This document shows positions 8,104 to 16,254 of a stretch of DNA of 64,000 bases, piece by piece. The number at the start of each line of letters is the position of its first letter. Positions within the stretch are counted from its first letter, which is position 1. This DNA is from Olivibacter domesticus (GTDB taxonomy: Bacteria > Bacteroidota > Bacteroidia > Sphingobacteriales > Sphingobacteriaceae): the NCBI RefSeq assembly GCF_900109575.1, contig NZ_FOAF01000001.1, positions 1,707,662 through 1,771,661 on the forward strand. Direction: 5' to 3'. Position numbers and translations under genes: made by a program. A model generated the notes under the pieces. It did not search any database and was not told the origin of the DNA. It saw only the letters and a program-made list of their open reading frames with translations.

Positions 8104-8847
8104 ATGATTGAAACACCAGAGCAAAAAGATATATCAAATGCGTTTTTTAAGGAGGCGTTAGAACTACTTAACAGCAGCGGCAGTAATTTCATGCTCGGTG
8201 GCGCTTTTGCGATGTTTAATTACACCGGGATATTTAGAAACACCAAAGATCTTGATATATTTTGTAAATCAAGCGAATACCCAAAAATACTCAAACATTT
8301 TGCAGCCAATGGTTATAAAACGGAACTTACGGACGTGCGCTGGTTGGCAAAAATTTATAAAGGAGACTTTTTTATTGATATCATCTTTGATACCGTCAAT
8401 AATATCTGTACAGTTGATGATAGTTGGTATGAACGGGCCGTCATGGGCGAGTTTATTGACGTTCCGGTAAGATTCATTCCTGCGGAAGAGCTAATATGGT
8501 GTAAGATGTACGTACAGAATAGGGAGCGGAACGATAATGCCGATATTAATCATACCATTTTAAAATATGGCAAACACCTTAATTGGGAACATCTATTATA
8601 TCGTTTAGATCAACACTGGCATCTATTACTAGCACAGATACTAACTTTTCAATTTGTATATCCTGCCGATTATACGGATATCATTCCAAAATGGCTTTTT
8701 GATGAGTTGATGCACCGAGCAGAAGAACAATATGAATTACCACCACCTGTTGAAAAGGTATGTCGAGGTCCATTAATTGACCAAACCCAATACCAAGTAG
8801 ATATTAAGGAGTGGGATTACAAAAGCTATACGATAACTACCGTTTAA
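8104..8847 (+). CDS. Nucleotidyltransferase-fold protein
   Basis: 247 residues with the minimal nucleotidyltransferase pattern: a helix with MLGGAFAMFNYTG near residues 31-43, then RNTKDLDIFC with the DxD pair near 48-52, and a third acidic position in FFIDIIFD near 93-97. The remaining two thirds (IPAEELIWCKMYVQNRERND and a Trp/His-rich C-terminus) is the helical part seen in many uncharacterised nucleotidyltransferase-family proteins. The substrate is unknown. The stop codon is two bases from the start of a metallophosphoesterase gene, so translation is probably coupled. A defence role is possible for NTase-fold proteins but nothing here shows it. Confidence 0.75.
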   Translation: MIETPEQKDISNAFFKEALELLNSSGSNFMLGGAFAMFNYTGIFRNTKDLDIFCKSSEYPKILKHFAANGYKTELTDVRWLAKIYKGDFFIDIIFDTVNNICTVDDSWYERAVMGEFIDVPVRFIPAEELIWCKMYVQNRERNDNADINHTILKYGKHLNWEHLLYRLDQHWHLLLAQILTFQFVYPADYTDIIPKWLFDELMHRAEEQYELPPPVEKVCRGPLIDQTQYQVDIKEWDYKSYTITTV

Positions 8848-8849
8848 TT

Positions 8850-9587
8850 ATGACTAAAAAAAATCAAAAAAAAATTGCCGCTTTAGCTGATATACATATA
8901 AGAACCACGGATAAGGGACGATGGGCAGATTGTTTTACGGAGATTTCAAAAAAGGCAGATATTATGCTTATTTGTGGAGATTTGACAGACACCGGAGATG
9001 AGGACGAAGCGCGTGTATTAGCAGAAGAACTAAAATCTTGTAGTATCCCCGTAATTGGCGTATTAGGAAACCACGATTATGAGAAAGGCAGGCAAAAGCT
9101 GATCAGGCAAATACTGCAAGAAAATAACATGATTGTATTGGATGGTGAGGGTGTTGTGATAGCGGATATTGGCTTTGCCGGTATTAAAGGCTTCGGAGGT
9201 GGTTTTGATAATTATATGCTATCGATGTTTGGAGAAAATGAAATGAAGGCCTTTGTACAAGAAGCTGTCGACGAGTCACTACAGCTTGATCGCGCACTGG
9301 CCAGATTAGATCAAGACAATCCCGGCATTATGAAGATCGCATTATTACATTATGCTCCTATTAAGGAAACGGTGATTGGAGAGCCGGAACAGATATATCC
9401 ATTTTTAGGATCTTCCCGATTGGTTGATCCTTTGCATAAAAGAAAAGTATATGCGGCATTTCATGGCCATGCCCATGCCGGGCAGTTGGAAGGGGTAACT
9501 TCGGGCGGTGTTAAAATATTCAATGTGGCATTGCCGGTTTTAAACAATAGAGATAAAAAAAATCCTTTCTATATTTTTGAGGTTTGA
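8850..9587 (+). CDS. Metallophosphoesterase
   Basis: 245 residues from the ATG at 8850, which lies just behind the stop of the nucleotidyltransferase gene. An in-frame upstream Met at 8811 would overlap that gene and is less likely. The calcineurin-like motifs appear in order: ADIHIR (DxH), ICGDLTDTG (GD), LGNHDYEKG (GNHD), LLHYAP and FHGHAHAG (GHxH). A two-metal phosphoesterase acting in the cytoplasm is expected, with no signal peptide. Substrate specificity is not determinable. The tight pairing with a nucleotidyltransferase-fold protein suggests opposed reactions, one adding and one hydrolysing a nucleotide or phosphodiester; that is inference. Confidence 0.88.
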   Translation: MTKKNQKKIAALADIHIRTTDKGRWADCFTEISKKADIMLICGDLTDTGDEDEARVLAEELKSCSIPVIGVLGNHDYEKGRQKLIRQILQENNMIVLDGEGVVIADIGFAGIKGFGGGFDNYMLSMFGENEMKAFVQEAVDESLQLDRALARLDQDNPGIMKIALLHYAPIKETVIGEPEQIYPFLGSSRLVDPLHKRKVYAAFHGHAHAGQLEGVTSGGVKIFNVALPVLNNRDKKNPFYIFEV

Positions 9588-9663
9588 TTTGTTTTATGGA
9601 TTGATTATTAAAGCAAGCCAATTAGGCTAATTGATTTGTATGAAACCTTAATTTTATATATGT

Positions 9664-10131
9664 TTGAGCGCCTCGTTGAATAATTTGATAACATACAAAA
9701 CATATACTTTTCATACCATTCCTATTCAAGTTGTATTTGAAGAAGGCATAATACGTATTACAAATGATCTGCAACTTTGGATTTTTTACGACCAGCACAT
9801 CATTGAACGTACAGTTTGGCTTGTCAACAGAATAAAACAAGATTATAACGAATTCTTTGGAAAACCTTTAGCTATTAGCAATCGTTCGTTAGGCCTAGAA
9901 ATTTGGGGGCATCTTTATTATGAGGTATTCATTTTACGTTTTTCTAAGCTCTTTCGCTTAGACATACGTTCACGTCGCATGAAAAATTTGCTAAAACCGG
10001 CGCAAATAATTGACTGCGGGGAGTCCGATAAAGATAGCAATCGAAGATTATGGAACCTTTTAGCACCATTATTCAGCTTTATAGGCAAACTGCTTCCATT
10101 AAATATTTCTAAAATAGGATTAAAAGATTGA
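9664..10131 (+). CDS. Hypothetical protein with TTG start
   Basis: A 155-residue frame that I do not recognise. It contains no internal Met before about residue 105 and an in-frame stop at 9649-9651, so translation would have to begin at TTG 9664 or another non-ATG codon. The sequence looks protein-like, with alternating hydrophobic strands at the start (HTIPIQVVFEEGIIRITND), a Trp/Tyr-rich middle (LGLEIWGHLYYEVFILRF), a basic segment (RLDIRSRRMKNLLK) and a hydrophobic C-terminal stretch (LLAPLFSFIGKLLPL). It lies immediately before tRNA-Gly. It could be a real small gene or a decayed one. Confidence 0.45.
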   Translation: MSASLNNLITYKTYTFHTIPIQVVFEEGIIRITNDLQLWIFYDQHIIERTVWLVNRIKQDYNEFFGKPLAISNRSLGLEIWGHLYYEVFILRFSKLFRLDIRSRRMKNLLKPAQIIDCGESDKDSNRRLWNLLAPLFSFIGKLLPLNISKIGLKD

Positions 10132-10215
10132 ATATATGAATAGGCCAGGATTCTCCCGTCGCTTATACAAGTCATTTGTATATAAAAACATTTTTTTATA
10201 GATTTACAATCTTAA

Positions 10216-10288
10216 GCGAAAATAGCTCAGTTGGTAGAGCGCAACCTTGCCAAGGTTGAGGTCGCGAGTTCGAACCTCGTTTTTCGCT
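10216..10288 (+). tRNA. tRNA-Gly (anticodon GCC)
   Basis: A complete 73-base cloverleaf without encoded CCA. The acceptor stem GCGAAAA pairs with TTTTCGC, the D arm is GCTC...GAGC, the anticodon stem CAACC/GGTTG encloses loop TTGCCAA with anticodon GCC at 10249-10251, and the T arm contains TTCGAAC. The discriminator base is T. A strong terminator follows directly. Confidence 0.97.
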
Positions 10289-10290
10289 CT

Positions 10291-10325
10291 AAGCCCTCTT
10301 AATTGAATTAAGAGGGCTTTTTTTT
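10291..10325 (+). terminator. Rho-independent terminator of tRNA-Gly
   Basis: AAGCCCTCTTAATT pairs with AATTAAGAGGGCTT around a single base and is followed by a run of T. It lies three bases past the tRNA. Confidence 0.9.
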
Positions 10326-10363
10326 GGAACATTTAATTTAAAGCCGGTACTTACAGCATATTA

Positions 10364-13300
10364 TTAGTACTCCCAATTTCCTTTTACTTGCGTACCTAGC
10401 AAAACATCATTTCTAACCTTCAGGAAAACATCTATTTCCTGTTGCAATTCCTCCACATGTGAAATAATACCCACTATTCTGTTCTCTTTACGTAGCGATT
10501 TTAACGTATCAAAGGCAACTATTAATGCGTCTTTATCTAATGAACCAAATCCTTCATCTAAAAAGAAAAAATTCTGTTTAGCTTTATTTTGTTGCTGAAT
10601 CGATTCTGCCAGCGCCAAAGCCAATGAAAGAGAAGCTTGAAAGGTTTGTCCACCAGATAAGGTTTTTGCCAATCTGGATTTACCATCATTTAAATAATCT
10701 CTTACTTGAAATTCGTTCTTATCGGTTACCTCTAGTTTAAGCTGCTGTTGCGTAAGTTTATAAAAACGTTTATTTGCCGCATCACATAACTGCTGTAGAT
10801 AAACCGAAGATATGTAACTCACAAAACCGCTACCCTTGAAGAGATTTTTCATTGTGTTTAAATTAGTGGCCCTCTCTTCTGTTTTATTTAACTCTTGTTG
10901 CAACTTCTCTTTCTCCACCAAATAACCTATCTGTCGATCATGTTCGGCTTTTAATTTAACATAGTCGTCTTGCTCATGCTGAACTTTTTCCTTAAAGTCA
11001 GCATAGAGCCGCTCTTCTTCTGCAAGGGTATCTTCATCAAAATATTTCCCGGCTGCCTGCTCACGTATTTTGTTAAGTTGCGTTTCGGCGTTAAACAGCT
11101 GTTGAAAAAAATACTCTAATTCTTTTCTAACTTCGCCGAGTGAAATATTCAAACTCAAAAGTGATATTACCTCATTAATATCACTAAATTTAGATGCCGT
11201 TATAGCATCATTTAATTTAACCTTTACAAAAAGTAATCTTTCGCGTTCTGCTTCTAAATTATCTATAACGGCATTCAGCCGCGTTTCTAACACTGTTTTA
11301 ACCTGCTGATGTTCTTGTAATTGCTGTTGTAAAACATCGTAACGAGATAAAATTTGATCTGACTCGGTTGAAAGCTCTTCAATAAATGTTTTAAACTCTT
11401 CTATATGGCCACTGTATATCGCATCAATTGTAATTAATTTAAGCTGCTTAATTAAAACTTCAAGTGCTCCAGATTTGGATTGTTCTTCTGCAACAATTTT
11501 TTTTATCGCATTGTCAAAATTATCTCGCTCCATTTCAGCCTTCTTCAATGCAATTTCATTAGTATTTATTTCATTTTCTATCGATGTAATCTCCTTTTCG
11601 ATTTCCTTATAATCCTTAAGCGACACTTCGATTTCTTCTGCATTTTCCCGATCATATTTATTCCAAGTAAACTTATTTAAGTGTTCTTTCAGCAATTTGT
11701 CTTCTTCTTCATACCGTGCACTTAGCTCGTCCTTTCTCTTGATAAGATCGGACCTTTGTACATTCAATAACTCGTAAATACGTTCAACTTCCTGAATCCT
11801 CTTTAACTCAATTCTCAATCTACCTTCTTCCTCCCTGAGATTTTCGTGATGATTCTTCACATCATCGATTGCTAAAATAGTAGGATGTTCAGCACTCCCG
11901 CAAAGCGGACAGGCTTCTCCTCTATGTAAAGCTGCTACAAAATCACCTAACTTCATCTGAAGTTGAACATGGCTCATTTCGTTATTTAATTCATCAAGTC
12001 TACTTTCTATGTTCTTACTCTTAAGAGCAGACGATGTTTTAAAATCCTGTTTTTCAGAACTATCGGGCAACAATTGATTGATTTGTTCACCTACTTTATT
12101 AATTTCTTCTGTTAAATCATTCACTGAAGAAGAATAATGCGAAAGGTTTTTTACATGGTTTTCTTTTTCCCTGAACCAGTTTTTTATTTCGTTTAATTGC
12201 GTAATATCTGGTTTTTCCAGCCTTTTCTGGTGGAGGTTTTCTTTAAGTTTGACAGCATTTTTCTCGCACTGTATTTTAGCTTTTTGCGCATCTTCGACAA
12301 AGTTTTTACCTTTGCTGATTCTCTCCTTTAGCCTTGTAATAGCTTCTTTAAGTTCAAGAATGGAAACACCAACCCGATAGTCGTCAACTTTTTGCTTTAT
12401 TTCATCAAGCTTACTATATTTTAGCGTAACGGTTGCATGTTCTTGTTGCAACTCCATTAATTTTGTATCTGATATCTTTAATTTCTGTTGATAATCAACT
12501 AAACTTTCTTCTCTCTTCTTTATACCAATCTCGAGCTCATCCAAACGCAGGAGATCGGGTTTGAAATATCTCTCGCAATACTCGTAATCTGCTATTCTAT
12601 TTTTTAACAAGGCATAGTCGGCAGATTTACCTGTTAATGTAGCATGTAACTCTTCTGCTTCTTTTAACTCTCCGAACAATTTCTTCTGAGTTGTAAGTTC
12701 CTGTATTTTAGTTTCTCGCTGTATAAGCTCTACTTTACGAGCATTCAGCTCATTCTTTAGTGCAAGCAACTGCTGCTCAAGGGACTGCTCATACTCTTTC
12801 GTTACATTATCAAAAAAGGCTAACCGTCCTTTGAGTAACTGTAGACTTTCATTGTTTTTTCGTTCAAGTGACGAGGTTTGTTGGAAGAACTCATACTTAT
12901 CTAGTTGAAAAATATCTTTCAACATATCCGTACGCGCTTTATCTGTAAGCTGAAGGAATTCTTGAAATTTTCCTTGCGGGATAATGATTGTCCGTCTAAA
13001 ATTATCGTAACTTAATCCTAAAATATGTTCAGCAGTGCTTTCCATTATTGGCTGCCAACTTCCATCAATATCTATATATGCTGTTCTCTCAAAAGTGTTT
13101 ACTTTTTCAAATTTTTTCCCGTGACGCTTACCTCTCACCATGAAGCGATACCTCTTCTCGTCAAAATTGCTAAACACGAAGTCAATAAACAACTCATCTG
13201 ATTTCAGGTTCATCATGTTGTAGTTTCGATCATCTCTGTTATTTAGCCTTTCAGTTTCTCCGTAGAGTGCAAAGGCTATGGCTTCCAATATGGATGACTT

Positions 13301-13420
13301 TCCTGAACCGACTGAACCAAATATGCCAAATAATTGCCCTTCTATTAATCGGTCGAAATAGATAGTTTGCTCATTTTGATAGGAGAAAAGTCCTTTGATA
13401 GTTAATCTTATTGGTATCAT
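10364..13420 (-). CDS. sbcC: Nuclease SbcCD subunit C (AAA/SMC-like ATPase)
   Basis: 1018 residues with the SMC/Rad50 layout. The N-terminal Walker A loop GSVGSGKSS is at about 35-43, long coiled coils follow, and the zinc-hook CPLCG lies near residue 505 in the middle. A second coiled coil leads to the ABC signature LSGGQ near 920 and the Walker B FFFLDEGFGSLD near 955. SbcC dimerises through the hook, and its ATP cycle controls the SbcD nuclease, which cleaves hairpins and blocked double-strand ends. The start overlaps the sbcD stop by four bases (ATGA-type coupling), so the two are made together in the order sbcD-sbcC. Confidence 0.96.
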   Translation of the reverse strand: MIPIRLTIKGLFSYQNEQTIYFDRLIEGQLFGIFGSVGSGKSSILEAIAFALYGETERLNNRDDRNYNMMNLKSDELFIDFVFSNFDEKRYRFMVRGKRHGKKFEKVNTFERTAYIDIDGSWQPIMESTAEHILGLSYDNFRRTIIIPQGKFQEFLQLTDKARTDMLKDIFQLDKYEFFQQTSSLERKNNESLQLLKGRLAFFDNVTKEYEQSLEQQLLALKNELNARKVELIQRETKIQELTTQKKLFGELKEAEELHATLTGKSADYALLKNRIADYEYCERYFKPDLLRLDELEIGIKKREESLVDYQQKLKISDTKLMELQQEHATVTLKYSKLDEIKQKVDDYRVGVSILELKEAITRLKERISKGKNFVEDAQKAKIQCEKNAVKLKENLHQKRLEKPDITQLNEIKNWFREKENHVKNLSHYSSSVNDLTEEINKVGEQINQLLPDSSEKQDFKTSSALKSKNIESRLDELNNEMSHVQLQMKLGDFVAALHRGEACPLCGSAEHPTILAIDDVKNHHENLREEEGRLRIELKRIQEVERIYELLNVQRSDLIKRKDELSARYEEEDKLLKEHLNKFTWNKYDRENAEEIEVSLKDYKEIEKEITSIENEINTNEIALKKAEMERDNFDNAIKKIVAEEQSKSGALEVLIKQLKLITIDAIYSGHIEEFKTFIEELSTESDQILSRYDVLQQQLQEHQQVKTVLETRLNAVIDNLEAERERLLFVKVKLNDAITASKFSDINEVISLLSLNISLGEVRKELEYFFQQLFNAETQLNKIREQAAGKYFDEDTLAEEERLYADFKEKVQHEQDDYVKLKAEHDRQIGYLVEKEKLQQELNKTEERATNLNTMKNLFKGSGFVSYISSVYLQQLCDAANKRFYKLTQQQLKLEVTDKNEFQVRDYLNDGKSRLAKTLSGGQTFQASLSLALALAESIQQQNKAKQNFFFLDEGFGSLDKDALIVAFDTLKSLRKENRIVGIISHVEELQQEIDVFLKVRNDVLLGTQVKGNWEY

Positions 13421-14640
13421 TCTTCTACTTGCTCCGCTTTAATTTCTTTGAAAAGCTTTAATATCTCCTCACTAGGCTGTTGCTTATTTTTATACGCAAA
13501 ATACTGCACAAACAATTCGTCAATAGGTTGATTTAGATCAATCGATTTACTCTCGCTCGCTAAGCCAGTTATATTACGTACCTCAGGTATAATCGTTACG
13601 ATCCCTTCGTGGACCTGTAAAAGTGATCTTCGGTCTTCTGCATTCATAAAATCATCACTTACAATGGTCAGTTCTACCCAGCTATTCTGATTTTGTTGTA
13701 ACCATTCTTTAGCTTCATTGATATCTTCGAACCGCTTCCTGTGTAACGGCTTACCTGTTTGTAACGGTTGTTGTCTAAAACTAGCCTCTTCACCGGGTTT
13801 AAGCGTTACAATCACTACATATTTTTGCTGTCCGGCCTCTGCAAAGCTGTAGCTTAAAGGACTGCTACTATATACGATGGGCATTTTCAATTTATCAATC
13901 TCTTGATATCTATGTAGGTGTCCAAGTGCAACGTATTGTATCGGTTTAGGAATGTTGGCAGTATATATTGCTTGCGCACCCCCAATATGCAAAATGGGCT
14001 TTTCATCTTCGGGCTCTTCTGGCGGCACCTCCCCTTTTTTCATCATAAACAAATGTGCCATCAGAACATTTACGCCTTTTGAATCGCAATACCTTTCTGC
14101 AAGGTCCAGCCATTGCCTCCCGAGAAGGTTCCTTAGCTCATCTTCTTCGTTAGACGCTGCAAGAAAGGTTTTCATCCTATATTCATTCGCATAGGGCGTT
14201 ATAATTAAACGTAGTGGATAGTCGTATTTAGGTAACTTAACTTCGATAAAACCAGGTTCGCTTTGGCTAATAGAGATACCGCAATCCAACGTTTCTTTGA
14301 AAAAAGTTGTTTGCGGATAACCGGCGAATAAAATTCCACATGCCCGTGCCAATGAGTCAGGTGCATCTATTCTGTCGGGTGAGTCGTGATTTCCAGCAAT
14401 TGCCACTACCAGCCTTTCGCCATTTTTTGTGAGTTTTTTTAAGCTCTTGTACAAAAGTTCGGTAGCTTCTGTTGAAGGATTGAAACTATCAAATAAATCA
14501 CCTGCAACGAGTATTACATCCACATCTTCATCGTCAGCTATAACGATGATCTCTTCTAATACTATCCGTTGTTCTTCCAGCCGCGAAAACTTTTCTAACC
14601 TTTTACCTAGGTGCCAATCTGCTGTATGTAATATCTTCAT
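13417..14640 (-). CDS. sbcD: Exonuclease SbcCD subunit D
   Basis: 407 residues with a Mre11/SbcD phosphoesterase domain. The motifs appear in order: ILHTADWHLGKRL (DxH), LVAGDLFDSFNPS (GD), AGNHDSPDR (GNHD), LMAHLFMM and ALGHLHRYQ (GHxH). The C-terminal 130 residues form the capping domain. It acts with SbcC as a Mn-dependent double-strand exonuclease and hairpin endonuclease in DNA repair. The gene is first in the two-gene unit, overlapping sbcC by four bases. The length is normal for the family. The 289 bases upstream to the TauE gene hold only AT-rich sequence and, on the other strand, the TauE promoter region. Confidence 0.96.
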   Translation of the reverse strand: MKILHTADWHLGKRLEKFSRLEEQRIVLEEIIVIADDEDVDVILVAGDLFDSFNPSTEATELLYKSLKKLTKNGERLVVAIAGNHDSPDRIDAPDSLARACGILFAGYPQTTFFKETLDCGISISQSEPGFIEVKLPKYDYPLRLIITPYANEYRMKTFLAASNEEDELRNLLGRQWLDLAERYCDSKGVNVLMAHLFMMKKGEVPPEEPEDEKPILHIGGAQAIYTANIPKPIQYVALGHLHRYQEIDKLKMPIVYSSSPLSYSFAEAGQQKYVVIVTLKPGEEASFRQQPLQTGKPLHRKRFEDINEAKEWLQQNQNSWVELTIVSDDFMNAEDRRSLLQVHEGIVTIIPEVRNITGLASESKSIDLNQPIDELFVQYFAYKNKQQPSEEILKLFKEIKAEQVEE

Positions 14641-14905
14641 TATTTTGGCATAATAATAATTATAAACAACAAACGAAAATTAAATATAAGAATTGTTTAG
14701 GGTTTCCTATTACTTTGGCTATCAAAGATAAAACACTAGTAAACCACTCAATATTATAGTTTTAAAAAAAATAAAAAAAAATAAAAACGAGCCACCAACA
14801 TGTTAAACTCAATAACTTAAGCACTTACGTATTACAAAACAATCTTTAACAATAAAGCAGTTGCTACCCTCCCTTCTTACATTCATAAAATATCCATTAA
14901 AGCCC

Positions 14906-14913
14906 TATATTTG
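14906..14913 (+). promoter_or_regulatory. Putative -7 promoter box for the TauE/DUF1634 genes
   Basis: TATATTTG matches TAnnTTTG and lies 16 bases before the ATG at 14930. No TTTG -33 box is obvious at the usual spacing, so the call rests on one element and position. Confidence 0.35.
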
Positions 14914-14929
14914 ATTCAAACTCCCATAA

Positions 14930-15763
14930 ATGACAGTTCTAACATTCACCATCATTATGTTTTTTGGAGCTTACAGTGCCGGATTTGTAGGCTCTCTTAC
15001 CGGATTAGGCGGTGGAGTAATAATCATCCCTCTACTAACCGTATTGTTAGGTGTTGATATTCACTATGCTATAGGTACTGCATTAGTTTCTGTAATTGCT
15101 ACTTCTTCTGGTTCTGCAGCAGCTTATGTAAAAGAAGGAATTACAAATATGCGCCTTGGCATGTTTTTAGAAATTGCAACAACGGCAGGTGCTGTAGCTG
15201 GAGCTTTACTCGCTTCTGTGGCACCTACCCATTTTATTGCGATTTTGTTTGGTTGTACACTCATTTTTTCTGCCATTAATTCGCTTCGGAAAAAAGAGGA
15301 GCATAATGTAAAAACATCAAGCAGCTTGGCTACTATCCTAAAACTGCCAAATAGCTATCCTACATCTATCGGTATGATGCCCTATGGAACAAAAAATGTT
15401 ATCGGCGGATTTAGCATGATGGGACTTGCCGGGGTATTATCAGGTTTGTTAGGTATTGGTTCTGGCGCTTTTAAAGTAATAGCAATGGATAATATCATGA
15501 AAATTCCATTTAAAGTTTCTACTACCACCAGTAATTTTATGATGGGTGTAACAGCCACCGCCAGTGCAGTGATTTATCTTCAGAAAGGCTATATTGAACC
15601 GGGCATTTGTATGCCCGTAGTGATAGGTGTTTTATTGGGAGCTATGACCGGTGCTAAAATACTGGTAAAAGCGAATCCGAAAAAGCTTCGAATGTTTTTT
15701 GCCGTTATTATCATCGGTCTAGCCCTTAACATGATATATAATGGAATTGTAGGTAATATTTGA
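14930..15763 (+). CDS. TauE/SafE family sulfite/organosulfonate exporter-like permease
   Basis: 277 residues, almost entirely hydrophobic, with about eight membrane segments in two TauE repeats. The repeat motifs are visible: GSLTGLGGGVIIIPLL near residues 22-37 in the first half and GVLSGLLGIGSGAFKV near 169-184 in the second, each with the Gly-rich loop typical of the family. Substrates in the family include sulfite, sulfonates and sulfoacetate, so the cargo here is unknown. A DUF1634 gene starts two bases after the stop, the usual partner of this subgroup, so the two probably form one membrane complex. Confidence 0.93.
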   Translation: MTVLTFTIIMFFGAYSAGFVGSLTGLGGGVIIIPLLTVLLGVDIHYAIGTALVSVIATSSGSAAAYVKEGITNMRLGMFLEIATTAGAVAGALLASVAPTHFIAILFGCTLIFSAINSLRKKEEHNVKTSSSLATILKLPNSYPTSIGMMPYGTKNVIGGFSMMGLAGVLSGLLGIGSGAFKVIAMDNIMKIPFKVSTTTSNFMMGVTATASAVIYLQKGYIEPGICMPVVIGVLLGAMTGAKILVKANPKKLRMFFAVIIIGLALNMIYNGIVGNI

Positions 15764-15764
15764 T

Positions 15765-16154
15765 ATGGAAAAAGACCAAATACGAGATAAAGATATTCAA
15801 TACGTAATAGGTAATCTGTTACGCTATGGTGTATGGATTGCCCTCGGCGTAGCAGCACTCGGTGGTTTAATTTATTTATTTCGGCATGACCAGGAAATAG
15901 TTCACTACGGTAGCTTTGTAGAACAAGATATAAATATTTTTGTACTCATTCGGGAAATGTTTCAAGATGTTAGTAAGGGAAAAGGAGAATCGGTTATCTT
16001 ATTGGGAATTATGTTGCTGTTTCTTACCCCAATCCTTAGAATTATTTTTTCGCTGATAGCCTTTTTATTTGAAAAGGATTATCTTTATGTTGGCATAACG
16101 CTGATAGTAATAGGCATTATTTGTTTTAGTGTCTTTTTTGGCTTTGCGCACTAA
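15765..16154 (+). CDS. DUF1634 domain-containing membrane protein
   Basis: 129 residues with three predicted membrane helices at about 25-43, 75-102 and 106-127. The pattern LLRYGVWIALGVAALGG near the first helix and LLGIMLLFLTPILR in the second is characteristic of DUF1634. Proteins of this family are repeatedly found next to TauE/SafE permeases, as here (two-base gap), and are assumed to be accessory subunits; their function has not been shown. Confidence 0.9.
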   Translation: MEKDQIRDKDIQYVIGNLLRYGVWIALGVAALGGLIYLFRHDQEIVHYGSFVEQDINIFVLIREMFQDVSKGKGESVILLGIMLLFLTPILRIIFSLIAFLFEKDYLYVGITLIVIGIICFSVFFGFAH

Positions 16155-16175
16155 AATATAAAGTGCTGGAAGTAC

Positions 16176-16239
16176 TGATACGTACTTGATACGAAAATCT
16201 TGACACTGACGTCATGATCTTGATACTTGATACCGATAC
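16176..16239 (+). repeat. Cluster of degenerate TTGATAC repeats
   Basis: Exact TTGATAC occurs at 16186-16192, 16220-16226 and 16227-16233. Relatives are TGATAC (16176-16181), TTGACAC (16200-16206) and CGATAC (16234-16239). The cluster fills the 100-base gap between the DUF1634 stop and the dehydrogenase start at 16255. The same heptamer recurs upstream of cutC near 58390. It is a dispersed intergenic repeat of unknown role. Confidence 0.55.
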
Positions 16240-16254
16240 CTCTATATTAAAATA

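Noticed and set aside
9622-9840. Minus-strand frame of 72 codons near the tRNA
   Set aside because: It overlaps the more protein-like plus frame at 9664-10131 and has no recognisable features.
10216-10325. Integrated element at tRNA-Gly
   Set aside because: No integrase, no attachment-site repeat of the tRNA 3' end, and housekeeping genes on both sides.
16176-16239. Possible CRISPR array
   Set aside because: Repeat units are only seven bases, unevenly spaced and partly adjacent; there are no spacers of constant length and no cas genes.
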